Origin: Kutzneria sp. 744
GTDB lineage: Bacteria; Actinomycetota; Actinomycetes; Mycobacteriales; Pseudonocardiaceae
DNA length: 40,096 nt
Reading direction: 5' to 3'
Assembly: GCF_000568255.1 (NCBI RefSeq)
Contig: NZ_KK037166.1
Coordinates: 5,972,089 to 6,012,184 of the forward strand
Shown: positions 26,212-34,018 of the stretch, in pieces
Layout of the letters: every line of letters begins with the position of its first letter
Numbering within the stretch: position 1 is the stretch's first letter
Notes under the pieces: model-generated
Seen by the model: only the letters and a program-made list of their open reading frames with translations
Databases searched by the model: none
What the model was told of the DNA's origin: nothing
Position numbers and translations under genes: made by a program

Positions 26212-26928
26212 TCAGTTCGTATTCGACACCCAGTCCGGGCGGCCGGCATCGGCGGCGTGGTGTCCCCGTACACCCAGGCCCTGACGTAGCCGGTGAGGTC
26301 GCGGCCGGACACCCGGTTGGCCACGTCGATGTAGTCCTGCGTGGTGGCCGAGCGCCCGGTGAAGCTGGTGAAGAAGGTCCGCTCGATGTCGCGGAAGGTC
26401 TCCTCGCCTACCGGCTGGCGCAGGCCGTAGGGCATCAGGGCACCCGGATTGTCGGTGTCGAACAGCACGCCGATCGGTATCTTCAGGTGCCCCGGCGGTC
26501 CCGAATCGGTCCGCCTCTTGGCGTCGATCCCATACAGCTCCTTCATTTTCGTGTCGAGGTTTTCGAAGCCGTGGTCGGCCGCGTACACCCTCTCGTAGTA
26601 GCGGGCGTGGCCCTCGCTGATCCACCTGATCCGGGGTTCGCCTTGCCGCATCCGCGACCGCGCTCGGCTGCGCCGCCGACACAAAACTGCGCAGCGGCAG
26701 CCAGTACTGGAACGGCCACACCACGCCCGGCGGCACAGTGGTCCCCGGCGGCGGCGGGTTCAGGCTGCGGTCGGCCACGTAGTCCACCTTGACCGCGAAC
26801 GTCGCTCCCTTGTGGACGTTGGAGTCGACGATCGGCTTCTCTTGCTCCGTAAGGAACTTCGCCGCCCGGCCGTCGACCGTCACCGACGAGTCCATCGTCG
26901 TCACGCCCGGCCGGTAGTCGTAGCTCAC
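26212..26928 (-). pseudogene. Decayed M1-family aminopeptidase
   Basis: Three pieces of one family lie in two frames. The first (from 26928) is SYDYRPGVTTMDSSVTVDG followed by FAVKVDYVADRSLN, an M1 N-terminal beta domain without signal peptide. The second is shifted (about 26680 to 26250): RWISEGHARYYERVY then DYIDVANRVSGRDLTGYVRA and YGDTTPPMP. The third, GRPDWVSNTN, is back in the first frame and ends at TGA 26212. The last shift is explained by one missing G/C at about 26243. The HEXXH zinc motif that should precede SEGHA is absent, so about 150 or more residues were deleted. It cannot encode an active peptidase. Confidence 0.75.
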
Positions 26929-26986
26929 GTCATAGGACTTTCCTTATGAGGCCAACCTCACCGCCGCCATGTCTTTCCCGTCTCAC

Positions 26987-27024
26987 ACGGCGAGGGGGCG
27001 CCCGGGTGGGCGCCCCCTCGCCGT
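26987..27024 (-). terminator. Strong hairpin after the acyl-CoA dehydrogenase gene
   Basis: A 17-bp perfect stem (26987-27003 with 27008-27024) around a 4-nt loop, 10 bp after the stop of the acyl-CoA dehydrogenase gene. Arms read ACGGCGAGGGGGCGCCC and its complement. Confidence 0.85.
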
Positions 27025-27033
27025 CCGAGCTCG

Positions 27034-28248
27034 TCAGGGGATGTGGATCCCCGAGATGGCGCGGGAGATCACCAGGCGCTGGATCTCGCTCGTGCCCTCG
27101 AAAATGGTGAAGATCTTGGCGTCGCGGTGCATGCGCTCCACCGGGTGCTCACGGGTGTAGCCGGCGCCGCCGAGGATCTGGATCGCGCGCTCGGTGGACC
27201 AGACGGCGACCTCGCTGGCCTTGAGCTTGGACATGGAGCCCTCGCCCGCCTCGAACGGCACGTTGTTGCGGCCCATCCAGGCGGCCCGCCACACCAGCAT
27301 GCGGGCGGCGTCGATCTCCATGCGCATGTTGGCCAGGTCGAAGGCGATGGACTGGTTCTCGATGATCTTGCGGCCGAAGGCCTCGCGGTCCTTGGCGTAC
27401 TCCAGCGAGTACTCGTAGGCGGCGCGGGCCACGCCGACGGCCATCGCGCCGACGGTCGGGCGGGTGGTCTCGAACGTCGCCATCGCGGCCTGGCCGCCGG
27501 CCTTCTTGCCCTCGCGGGCCCGCGCCAGCCGGGCCTCGACCCGCTCCTTGCCGCCCAGGATGCAGCGGCCGGGCACCCGCACCTCGTCGAAGAAGACGTC
27601 GGCGGTGTGCGACGCGCGCAGGCCGTGCTTCTTGATCTTGCGGGTGCTGGCCACGCCCGGGGTTCCCGGCGGCACGATGAACCCGGCCTGGCCGCGCGCG
27701 CCCAGCGCGGGGTCGACCACGGCGGTCACCACGTGCACATTGGCGATCCCGCCGTTGGTGGCCCACGCCTTCTGGCCGTTGATCACCCACTCGTCGGTGG
27801 CCTCGTCGTAGCGGGCCCGCGTGCGGTAGCCGCTGACGTCCGAGCCGGCCTGTGGCTCCGAGGCGCAGAAGGCCGCCACCTTCGGGTCGTTCTCGTCGCC
27901 GAAGCACTCCGGAACCCACTCGGCCAGCTGCTCGGGCTCGCCGGAGGCGAAGATGCCGGCCACCGCCAGGCCGGTGCCCATGATCGCCAGCGCGATGCCG
28001 GCGTCACCCCAGAACAGCTCCTCGGTGGCGATGGGCAGGGACAGTCCGATCGGGTCGGCGAACCAGGTGGCCAGCGACTCGAATCCGTACAGGCCGATCT
28101 TGGCGGCCTCCTGGATGACCGGCCACGGGGTCTCTTCGCGCTCGTCCCACTCGGGGGCGGCCGGGCGGATCACGTCCTTGGCGAAGCCGTGCACCCAGTC
28201 ACGCAGGTCGCGCTGGTCCTCGTTGAGTTCGAGGGAGAAGCCGGCCAT
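27034..28248 (-). CDS. Acyl-CoA dehydrogenase
   Basis: The 404-residue FAD enzyme has the N-terminal helical domain (FSLELNEDQRDLRDWVHGFA), substrate/FAD loop CASEPQAGSDVSGYRT, WVINGQKAWATNGG, and the C-terminal IQILGGAGYTREHPVERMHR with catalytic Glu in FTIFEGTSEIQRLVIS. It introduces the 2,3-double bond into an acyl-CoA, the first step of beta-oxidation. ATG at 28248 is 13 nt after the SCP2 gene, with AGAGGA upstream. It lies in an operon controlled from the TACTnnnnAGTA operator region. Chain-length preference cannot be inferred. Confidence 0.95.
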   Translation of the reverse strand: MAGFSLELNEDQRDLRDWVHGFAKDVIRPAAPEWDEREETPWPVIQEAAKIGLYGFESLATWFADPIGLSLPIATEELFWGDAGIALAIMGTGLAVAGIFASGEPEQLAEWVPECFGDENDPKVAAFCASEPQAGSDVSGYRTRARYDEATDEWVINGQKAWATNGGIANVHVVTAVVDPALGARGQAGFIVPPGTPGVASTRKIKKHGLRASHTADVFFDEVRVPGRCILGGKERVEARLARAREGKKAGGQAAMATFETTRPTVGAMAVGVARAAYEYSLEYAKDREAFGRKIIENQSIAFDLANMRMEIDAARMLVWRAAWMGRNNVPFEAGEGSMSKLKASEVAVWSTERAIQILGGAGYTREHPVERMHRDAKIFTIFEGTSEIQRLVISRAISGIHIP

Positions 28249-28261
28249 CGGGAGTTTCCTC

Positions 28262-28801
28262 TCACGCCTTGGGGATGTCGAACAGGCTCATGAAGCCGGC
28301 CGCGAAACCGAGGTCGCCCTTGACCTTCAGCTTCCCGGTCATGAACAGCACGGGGGCCGACGCGTTGCCGGTGGCCAGCTTGAGGAACTCCAGTGGCGGC
28401 AGCGTCACCGTGGCCCGCGGCTCGTCCTGGCCATCCTTGGTGATCTTGCAGGCGCCGTCGTCGATGTGCACCTGGTACCGGTCGAAGTCGTCGCCGTTGG
28501 TCAGGCGGAAGTGCACCACCGCCCGCGTCGAGCCGGCCCGCTCCGTGCGGAAGTGCACCTCCATGCGGTGGAACACCTCGTCCAGGATCGGCCCGCGCAG
28601 CGCCGGCACGGCCATCACGGCCTCGATCTGCTCCTTGGACGCCCTGGAGATGATGCGCGCGAAGTCCTGCGGCGGCATCGTGCTCAGGTCGAGCTGGACG
28701 CCGTCCTGTGCCGCCTCGGTGAAGGAGGACAGCAGCGTGACGAACTCGTCCTTGCTGAGTTTCTTCGGGTCGATCGCTGCCAACTGCTCGATGTCGGCCA
28801 T
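28262..28801 (-). CDS. SCP2 sterol-carrier domain protein
   Basis: The 179-residue protein has a helical N-terminus and then an SCP2-like fold (about 75-175: VVHFRLTNGDDFDRYQVHID, ATVTLPPLEFLKLATGNASA, FMTGKLKVKGDLGFAAGF). The domain binds acyl-CoA or sterols in a tunnel. Being first in the operon with an acyl-CoA dehydrogenase, it may present lipid substrate. ATG at 28801 has GGAGGTGGGG upstream. Confidence 0.9.
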   Translation of the reverse strand: MADIEQLAAIDPKKLSKDEFVTLLSSFTEAAQDGVQLDLSTMPPQDFARIISRASKEQIEAVMAVPALRGPILDEVFHRMEVHFRTERAGSTRAVVHFRLTNGDDFDRYQVHIDDGACKITKDGQDEPRATVTLPPLEFLKLATGNASAPVLFMTGKLKVKGDLGFAAGFMSLFDIPKA

Positions 28802-28815
28802 AACCCCACCTCCAC

Positions 28816-28861
28816 GTACCTACTGGCCAGTAAGCCTACTGTGTAGTAGGTACCTCGGCAA
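28816..28861 (-). promoter_or_regulatory. Operator 1 with SCP2/acyl-CoA dehydrogenase promoter
   Basis: Two dyads lie 16 bp apart, centre to centre: TACTGGCCAGTA (28821-28832) and TACTGTGTAGTA (28837-28848), inside the larger inverted repeat GTACCTACT (28816-28824) / AGTAGGTAC (28845-28853). On the minus strand TTGCCG (28861-28856), 17 bp, TAGGCT (28838-28833) is a good promoter for the SCP2 gene and is covered by the operator. The tetR -35 region (about 28841-28846) falls inside it too. Operator 2 has the same geometry. Confidence 0.75.
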
Positions 28862-28876
28862 GCTAGCCTGCATCGG

Positions 28877-29524
28877 ATGCGGACGAATGACGCGGCCGGC
28901 CGAGTGAGGGCCAAGCGGCTGCCACGCGAAGTGCGTGAGCGGCAGATCCTCGACGCCGCCGTCGAGGTCTTCTCCCAGCGCGGCTACCACGCCGCGTCGA
29001 TGGACGAGATCTCCGAGGTCGCCGACATCTCCAAGCCCATGGTCTACGCCTACCTGGGTTCCAAGGAGGACCTCTTCGCCGCCTGCATCCGGCGCGAGGC
29101 CACCCGCCTCATGGAGGCCATCGCAGCCGGCGTCAGCGAGGCCGGCGACCGTCCCGACGTGCAGCTCTGGCACGGCCTGCGGGCATTCTTCGGCTTCGTC
29201 GGCGAGTACCGCGACAGCTGGCGCGTCCTGCACCGCCAGGCCAGCGCCCAGGGTGGCCCCTTCGCCCAGGAGCTGCTCGACATGCGCCGCCGCGCCATCA
29301 GCCTCGTCGCCGCCCTCCTGCTCAACACCTCCGACAGCGACGCCGCCACCCTCCACGCCGACGCCATGGCCGCCGCCCTCGTCGGCGCCGGCGAGTCTCT
29401 CGCCGACTGGTGGCTCGACCACCCCGAGGAATCCGCCGGCGCCGTCGCCGCCCGCCTCATGAACCTCGTCTGGATGGGCTTCGGCAACCTCGTCGACGGC
29501 CAGATGTGGCAACCGCCTAAGTAG
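28877..29524 (+). CDS. TetR-family regulator, FasR-like
   Basis: The 215-residue protein has a TetR helix-turn-helix near residues 20-66 (RQILDAAVEVFSQRGYHAAS, ISEVADISKPMVYAYLGSKE). The context RLPREVRERQILDAAVEVFS and SKPMVYAYLGSKEDLFAACI recalls mycobacterial FasR, an acyl-CoA-responsive regulator of fatty acid synthesis; that match is from memory. The C-terminal ligand domain ends FGNLVDGQMWQPPK. ATG at 28877 follows TAGCCT (28864-28869) by 7 nt, so probably leaderless. It is divergent from the SCP2 operon and abuts a converging gene. Confidence 0.88.
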   Translation: MRTNDAAGRVRAKRLPREVRERQILDAAVEVFSQRGYHAASMDEISEVADISKPMVYAYLGSKEDLFAACIRREATRLMEAIAAGVSEAGDRPDVQLWHGLRAFFGFVGEYRDSWRVLHRQASAQGGPFAQELLDMRRRAISLVAALLLNTSDSDAATLHADAMAAALVGAGESLADWWLDHPEESAGAVAARLMNLVWMGFGNLVDGQMWQPPK

Positions 29525-29959
29525 TCACCATCCGGCCAGGATGCGCTTGGCCGCGTGGCGGGCGCCTTGGGCAACGTACTTGTCCTCCGCCGCTTGCTCC
29601 AGCGCTTCGCGATACGCGCCCGCCGGGAACCCTGCCTCCAGCCACGCAATGGCCCTCGCCGTCCAGTACGGGCTGGTCTCGAAGGCCGCCTCCAGCATCC
29701 GCTCGACTCCCGCCAGGCCGCCCAGCTCTTCCTTCACGTCCGCCATCGGCCGTTCCAGCAGCGGCATCAGCGCCACGGCCCCGGCCCGTGAATCCGTCGT
29801 CAGCACGTAAACGCCCGGCTCCCCGACCGCCCACCGCCCGTCGTCGGTCGGCCCGGCCCATGTCCTCCCCAGCTCGACAGCGATCGTCGGCCGCCATCGC
29901 ACAACCTCATCGGCATCCCGAACCGAATCTGCTCGCCAGCTGGGTTGTTGGTAGTTCAC
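29525..29959 (-). CDS. Hypothetical protein coupled to the MaoC gene
   Basis: The 144-residue protein begins VNYQQPSWRADSVRDADEVV and contains WAGPTDDGRWAVGEPGVYVL and YREALEQAAEDKYVAQGARH. I do not recognise a family; it has no membrane segment or signal. Its GTG (29959) overlaps the MaoC stop as GTGA, so it is translated with that gene. Its stop codon abuts the stop codon of the converging tetR gene. Confidence 0.65.
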   Translation of the reverse strand: MNYQQPSWRADSVRDADEVVRWRPTIAVELGRTWAGPTDDGRWAVGEPGVYVLTTDSRAGAVALMPLLERPMADVKEELGGLAGVERMLEAAFETSPYWTARAIAWLEAGFPAGAYREALEQAAEDKYVAQGARHAAKRILAGW

Positions 29960-30762
29960 GAGGTCGGGACGAATGCCCCGACGGTGCCCGACAGGTGGGG
30001 GCGGCCGGTGCGGGTGTCGTGGACGGCGAACTCCCAGCCGTCGCCGACGGACGTGGCGCTGAAGCCGACCTTGGCCGGCAACAAGACGGGCAGCTTGAAG
30101 CGGACATCCACGGTGTAGGCCGAAGGCAGGCGTTCCTCCAGGGCGGCCAGGCTGCGGGCCTTGGTCCACATGCCGTGGGCGATGGCGCGGCGGAAGCCGA
30201 AGAGGCGGGCGGCCAAGGGGTTGAGGTGGATGGGGTTGCGGTCGCCGGAGACGGAGGCGTACTGGCGGCCGACGGAGGAGGGCACGGACCAGACGGCGGA
30301 GGGCTCGGGCACCGCCGACGAACCAGAGCCGGCGGAGCCGGAGCCGGAACGGCGGAGGTAGGTGCTGACGTCGGTCCACACGACGGCGGAGTCGACGGAC
30401 AGCTCGCTGACGATGTCGAACTGCTGGCCCCGTTCGTGCGGCCGGAGGTCGACGGCCCGGACGTGGAGGTCGAAGCGCTCGTCGAGGGAAAGGGGGCGGG
30501 CCAAGGAGATGCGGTTGCCCACGTGCACGAGACCGGGCAGGGGGAAGGGAAAGCCGCGCGAGGTCATGAGCCGCATCTGCAAGGGGAAGGCCAACACGTG
30601 CGGATAGGTGGCGGGCAGCTGGGAGCGTAAGCCGAAGCCGCAAACACGGTTGTACGCGGACAAATGCTCCAGCGACACGGCCATGTCCGAGACGGAAAGG
30701 ACGTCGGAGGGCAGGCAGGAGCCGCCCCGACGGAAGCTGGTGAGCGCGGCGCGCAGGTACAT
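29956..30762 (-). CDS. htdX: MaoC-like (R)-specific enoyl-ACP/CoA hydratase, HtdX type
   Basis: The 268-residue double-hotdog protein has the hydratase 2 motif SGDRNPIHLNPLAARLFGF followed by RAIAHGMW (near 180-205), with Asp and His as the catalytic pair. It should hydrate or dehydrate enoyl thioesters in fatty acid synthesis or elongation. ATG at 30762 shares a base with the fabG stop (TGATG). The order MaoC - FabG4 - divergent FadA2 is that of Rv0241c-Rv0242c-Rv0243 of M. tuberculosis, which is the main reason for the symbol. Confidence 0.85.
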   Translation of the reverse strand: MYLRAALTSFRRGGSCLPSDVLSVSDMAVSLEHLSAYNRVCGFGLRSQLPATYPHVLAFPLQMRLMTSRGFPFPLPGLVHVGNRISLARPLSLDERFDLHVRAVDLRPHERGQQFDIVSELSVDSAVVWTDVSTYLRRSGSGSAGSGSSAVPEPSAVWSVPSSVGRQYASVSGDRNPIHLNPLAARLFGFRRAIAHGMWTKARSLAALEERLPSAYTVDVRFKLPVLLPAKVGFSATSVGDGWEFAVHDTRTGRPHLSGTVGAFVPTS

Positions 30763-32063
30763 CAGGCCCCCAGCAGGCTCTGCCCGCACACCCGGACGAT
30801 GTTGCCGTTGACGCCGGACGAGGCGGGATTGGCGTACCAGGCAATGGTTTCCGCGACGTCGACGGGCAGGCCGCCCTGGGACATGCTGTTCATCAGCCGC
30901 CCGGCCTGCCGGATGAACAGCGGCACGGCGGCGGTCATCTTGGTCTCGATGAAACCGGGGGCGACGGCGTTGATGGTGCTGTCCCGGCTGGCCAGTTCGG
31001 GGGCGAGGGATCGGACCATGCCGATGACGCCGGCCTTGCTGGTGGCGTAGTTGGTCTGCCCGACATTGCCGGCGATGCCGGCGATGGAGGACACGCCGAC
31101 GATGCGGCCGTTGCGGCGCAGCGCGCCGGCCTTCAACAACCCGTCGTTGACGCGGAGCTGGCTGGCGAGGTTGACGGAAAGCACGGCATCCCACTGGGAT
31201 TCGGTCATCCGGGCCAGGGTCTTGTCCCGCGTGATGCCGGCGTTGTGCACGACGATGTCCACGCCCTCGTGCCGCAGCTGGAAGTACTCGACCAACCGGG
31301 CGGGGGCGTCGGGCGAGGTGATGTCCATCTGCACGGCGGAGCCGCCGACCCGGTTGGCGACCTCGGACAGCTCGCTGCCCTGGGCGGCGATGTCGAGGCA
31401 CACGACATGCGCGCCGTCACGGGCGAGCACCTCGGCGATGGCGGCGCCGATGCCCCGTGAGGCGCCGGTGACGAGGGCGACCCGGTCGGCGAGCGGGTGC
31501 TCCCAGTCCAGGGGCTCGACGACCTCGGCGGCGCCGACCCGGATGACCTGCCCGGACACGTAGGCGGACTTGGCGCTGAGCAGGAAACGCAGCGTGGACT
31601 CGACGTTGGGCTCGGCGCCCTCGGACACGTAGACGAGCTGGGCGGTGCTGCCGGCGCGGAGCTCCTTGGCGGCGGAGCGGACAAAACCCTCCAACGCCCG
31701 TTGCGCGACAACGGCCGGCACGCTGGTGAGCTCCTCGGGCGGGGTGCCGAGCACCACGACCCGTCCGCACGGCGCGAGCTGCCGGATCACCGGATTGAAG
31801 AAGGAGTGCAGCGCCCGCAGCTGTTCGGGGCTGTCGATGCCGGTGGCGTCGAACACCAGTCCCCCGTACGGCGCGTCCCCGCCGGTGGCGTGCGCCTTGA
31901 GCACGGCGTCGAGCCGGCCGGAGCCGCCGGTCAGCACCGGACCCGCCAGCGCGGGCTGCCCCGGTCGGTGCCGCCGCAGGTGGGCGGGCCGAGGCAGGCC
32001 TAGTCGACCGGTGACGAACCGCCCGAAGCCGGACTGGGCGAACCGGAGGTACGGATCTGACAT
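30762..32063 (-). CDS. fabG4: 3-oxoacyl-ACP/CoA reductase, high-molecular-weight FabG4 type
   Basis: The 433-residue protein has an N-terminal flavodoxin-like domain without cofactor motif (about 1-195) and a C-terminal SDR domain: VALVTGASRGIGAAIAEVLA (NAD(P)-binding), HNAGITRDKTL, catalytic Ser in GVSSIAGIAG, and YATSK with Tyr and Lys. This two-domain build is typical of FabG4. It reduces 3-oxoacyl groups using NAD(P)H. ATG at 32063 has GGAGG 8 nt upstream. Expression is probably set by operator 2. Confidence 0.92.
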   Translation of the reverse strand: MSDPYLRFAQSGFGRFVTGRLGLPRPAHLRRHRPGQPALAGPVLTGGSGRLDAVLKAHATGGDAPYGGLVFDATGIDSPEQLRALHSFFNPVIRQLAPCGRVVVLGTPPEELTSVPAVVAQRALEGFVRSAAKELRAGSTAQLVYVSEGAEPNVESTLRFLLSAKSAYVSGQVIRVGAAEVVEPLDWEHPLADRVALVTGASRGIGAAIAEVLARDGAHVVCLDIAAQGSELSEVANRVGGSAVQMDITSPDAPARLVEYFQLRHEGVDIVVHNAGITRDKTLARMTESQWDAVLSVNLASQLRVNDGLLKAGALRRNGRIVGVSSIAGIAGNVGQTNYATSKAGVIGMVRSLAPELASRDSTINAVAPGFIETKMTAAVPLFIRQAGRLMNSMSQGGLPVDVAETIAWYANPASSGVNGNIVRVCGQSLLGA

Positions 32064-32077
32064 ACGAGACGCCTCCC

Positions 32078-32117
32078 TACTCGCTGGTAAGTCTACTCGT
32101 AAGTAGGTTATTGTCGA
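32078..32117. promoter_or_regulatory. Operator 2 with divergent promoters of fabG4 and fadA2
   Basis: TACTCGCTGGTA (32078-32089) and TACTCGTAAGTA (32094-32105) lie 16 bp apart, as in operator 1, and the whole 34-bp block aligns without gaps. On the minus strand TCGACA (32117-32112), 16 bp, TAGACT (32095-32090) is the likely fabG4 promoter. On the plus strand TATTGT (32109-32114) is the likely fadA2 -10. One regulator could thus set both directions. Confidence 0.75.
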
Positions 32118-32120
32118 GGC

Positions 32121-33359
32121 ATGACCCCGACCGTTCAGCGCGTGGCCGTGCTCGGCGGCAACCGCATCCCGTTCGCCAGGTCCAACGGCCCGTACGCCAT
32201 GGCGTCCAACCAGGACATGCTGACCGCCGCGCTGGACGGCCTGGTCAGCCGGTTCGGGCTGCAGGGCGAACGGGTCGGTGAAGTGGTCGCGGGCGCGGTG
32301 CTCAAACACAGCCGCGATTTCAACCTAGCCAGGGAAGCCGTTCTCGGCAGCCGACTGTCGGCGCAAACACCCGCTTACGACCTCCAGCAGGCCTGTGGCA
32401 CGGGCCTGCAGGCGATCATCGCCGCGGCCAACAAGATCGCGCTGGGCCAGATCGACTCGGCCATCGCCGGCGGCGTCGACACCACCAGCGACGCCCCGAT
32501 CGGCGTGAACGAGGGCCTGCGCCAGGTGTTGCTGGAGTTCAACCGGGCCAAGTCGTTCGGCGCACGGCTGCGCGCGGCGACCAAGCTGCGCCCGACGCAC
32601 GTGGTGCCGAACATCCCGCGCAACGCCGAACCCCGCACCGGCATGTCCATGGGCGAGCACGCGGCGATCACCGCCAAGGAATGGGGCATCGCCCGCGAGG
32701 ACCAGGACGAACTCGCGGCCGCCAGCCACCGCAACCTCGCCGCGGCCTATGAGCGTGGCTTCTTCGACGACCTGGTCACGCCCTACCTCGGCCTCACCCG
32801 GGACCAGAACCTCCGCGCCGACACCAGCGTGGAGAAGCTGGCCAGGCTCAAGCCGGCCTTCGGCGACACGATGACCGCCGGCAACTCGACGCCGCTCACC
32901 GACGGCGCGTCGGTCGTCCTGCTGGCCAGCGAGGAATGGGCCAAGCAGCACCGGATTCCGGTGCTGGCCTACCTGACCTGGACCGAGACCGGCGCGGTCG
33001 ACTACGTGCACGGCGACGACGGCCTGCTCACGGCCCCGGTCTACGCGGTGCCGAAGATGCTGGAGCGCGCCGGCCTCACGCTGGCCGACTTCGACTTCTA
33101 CGAGATCCACGAGGCGTTCGCGTCCCAGGTGCTGGCCACGTTGGCGGCCTGGCGCCGCAACGGCGTCGGCGACATCGACCGGGCCAAGCTCAACGTCAAC
33201 GGCTCCTCGCTCGCCGCGGGCCACCCGTTCGCCGCGACCGGCGGGCGAATCGTGGCCACGCTGGCGAAACTGTTGAACGAGCGGGGTTCCGGTCGCGGTC
33301 TGGTCTCGATCTGTGCCGCCGGCGGCCAAGGCGTCACCGCGATCCTGGAGAAGCCCTAG
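32121..33359 (+). CDS. fadA2: Acetyl-CoA acetyltransferase / thiolase, FadA2 type
   Basis: The 412-residue thiolase has the acyl-binding Cys in LQQACGTGLQAI, ITAKEWGIAREDQDELAAAS, FYEIHEAFASQVLATLAAWR, GSSLAAGHPFAATGGR with the catalytic His, and the C-terminal Cys in SICAAGGQGVTAI. It cleaves or forms 3-oxoacyl-CoA. ATG at 32121 is 6 nt after TATTGT; the GAGG near it is too close to serve as ribosome site, so the mRNA is probably leaderless. It is divergent from fabG4 with a shared operator. Confidence 0.95.
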   Translation: MTPTVQRVAVLGGNRIPFARSNGPYAMASNQDMLTAALDGLVSRFGLQGERVGEVVAGAVLKHSRDFNLAREAVLGSRLSAQTPAYDLQQACGTGLQAIIAAANKIALGQIDSAIAGGVDTTSDAPIGVNEGLRQVLLEFNRAKSFGARLRAATKLRPTHVVPNIPRNAEPRTGMSMGEHAAITAKEWGIAREDQDELAAASHRNLAAAYERGFFDDLVTPYLGLTRDQNLRADTSVEKLARLKPAFGDTMTAGNSTPLTDGASVVLLASEEWAKQHRIPVLAYLTWTETGAVDYVHGDDGLLTAPVYAVPKMLERAGLTLADFDFYEIHEAFASQVLATLAAWRRNGVGDIDRAKLNVNGSSLAAGHPFAATGGRIVATLAKLLNERGSGRGLVSICAAGGQGVTAILEKP

Positions 33360-33370
33360 CTTCTTGCCCC

Positions 33371-34018
33371 GTGACCGAGGGCGACGAGGATGAGAGAGAT
33401 GCCGGCGGCGAGGTCGACCTGGGGCGCGTGCTCGCGCTCTCGGACGGCGTGTTCGCCATCGCGCTGACGCTGTTGGTGCTGGACATCAGGATTCCCGACG
33501 AGGTTCACGGCGCGGACTTCCTGCGAGCGCTGTCCGGCCTGGAACCGGCCATCGCCGGCTACCTGATCAGCTATCTGGTGATCGGGGTGCTGTGGCTGGC
33601 CCACCATCGGCTGTTCCGCGAGCTGCGGGTGCGGCACGCGCGGATCATGTCGCTGAACATGGTGCTGCTGGCCTTGGTGGCGCTGCTGCCGTTCCCGTCC
33701 TCGCTACTGGCCAAGCACGGCGACGAGGCGGTGTCCTACGCCGTCTACGCCGCCAACGTGGTCGCGGTGTTCGCGGTCCAGACGCTGATCATCGCGGTGT
33801 CCCAGCGCAACGGCGACCTCACCCCGAAGCCCGGTCGCTTCCCGCGTTTCGGCTGGTACCTCCAGCCGATCACGGCCAGCTTCGTCTTCGTGGTGTGGGC
33901 CGTCGTCGCGGTCTCCGGCCATCCCGGGCAGGCCAACTACGCCTGGTGGCTGCTGGTGCCGCTGGTGCTCGTCTCGCGCCGTCTCAATCAATCTAAGCAA
34001 GTATTGCCTCAGCACTAG
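33371..34018 (+). CDS. TMEM175-like (DUF1211) potassium channel protein
   Basis: The 215-residue protein has six probable membrane segments. The first carries LALSDGVFAIALTLLVLDI, the (F)SDG motif that lines the pore in TMEM175 proteins. Bacterial members form potassium-conducting tetramers. GTG at 33371 is 11 nt after the fadA2 stop codon. Its stop codon shares the bases CTAG with the stop of the converging permease gene. Confidence 0.85.
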   Translation: MTEGDEDERDAGGEVDLGRVLALSDGVFAIALTLLVLDIRIPDEVHGADFLRALSGLEPAIAGYLISYLVIGVLWLAHHRLFRELRVRHARIMSLNMVLLALVALLPFPSSLLAKHGDEAVSYAVYAANVVAVFAVQTLIIAVSQRNGDLTPKPGRFPRFGWYLQPITASFVFVVWAVVAVSGHPGQANYAWWLLVPLVLVSRRLNQSKQVLPQH

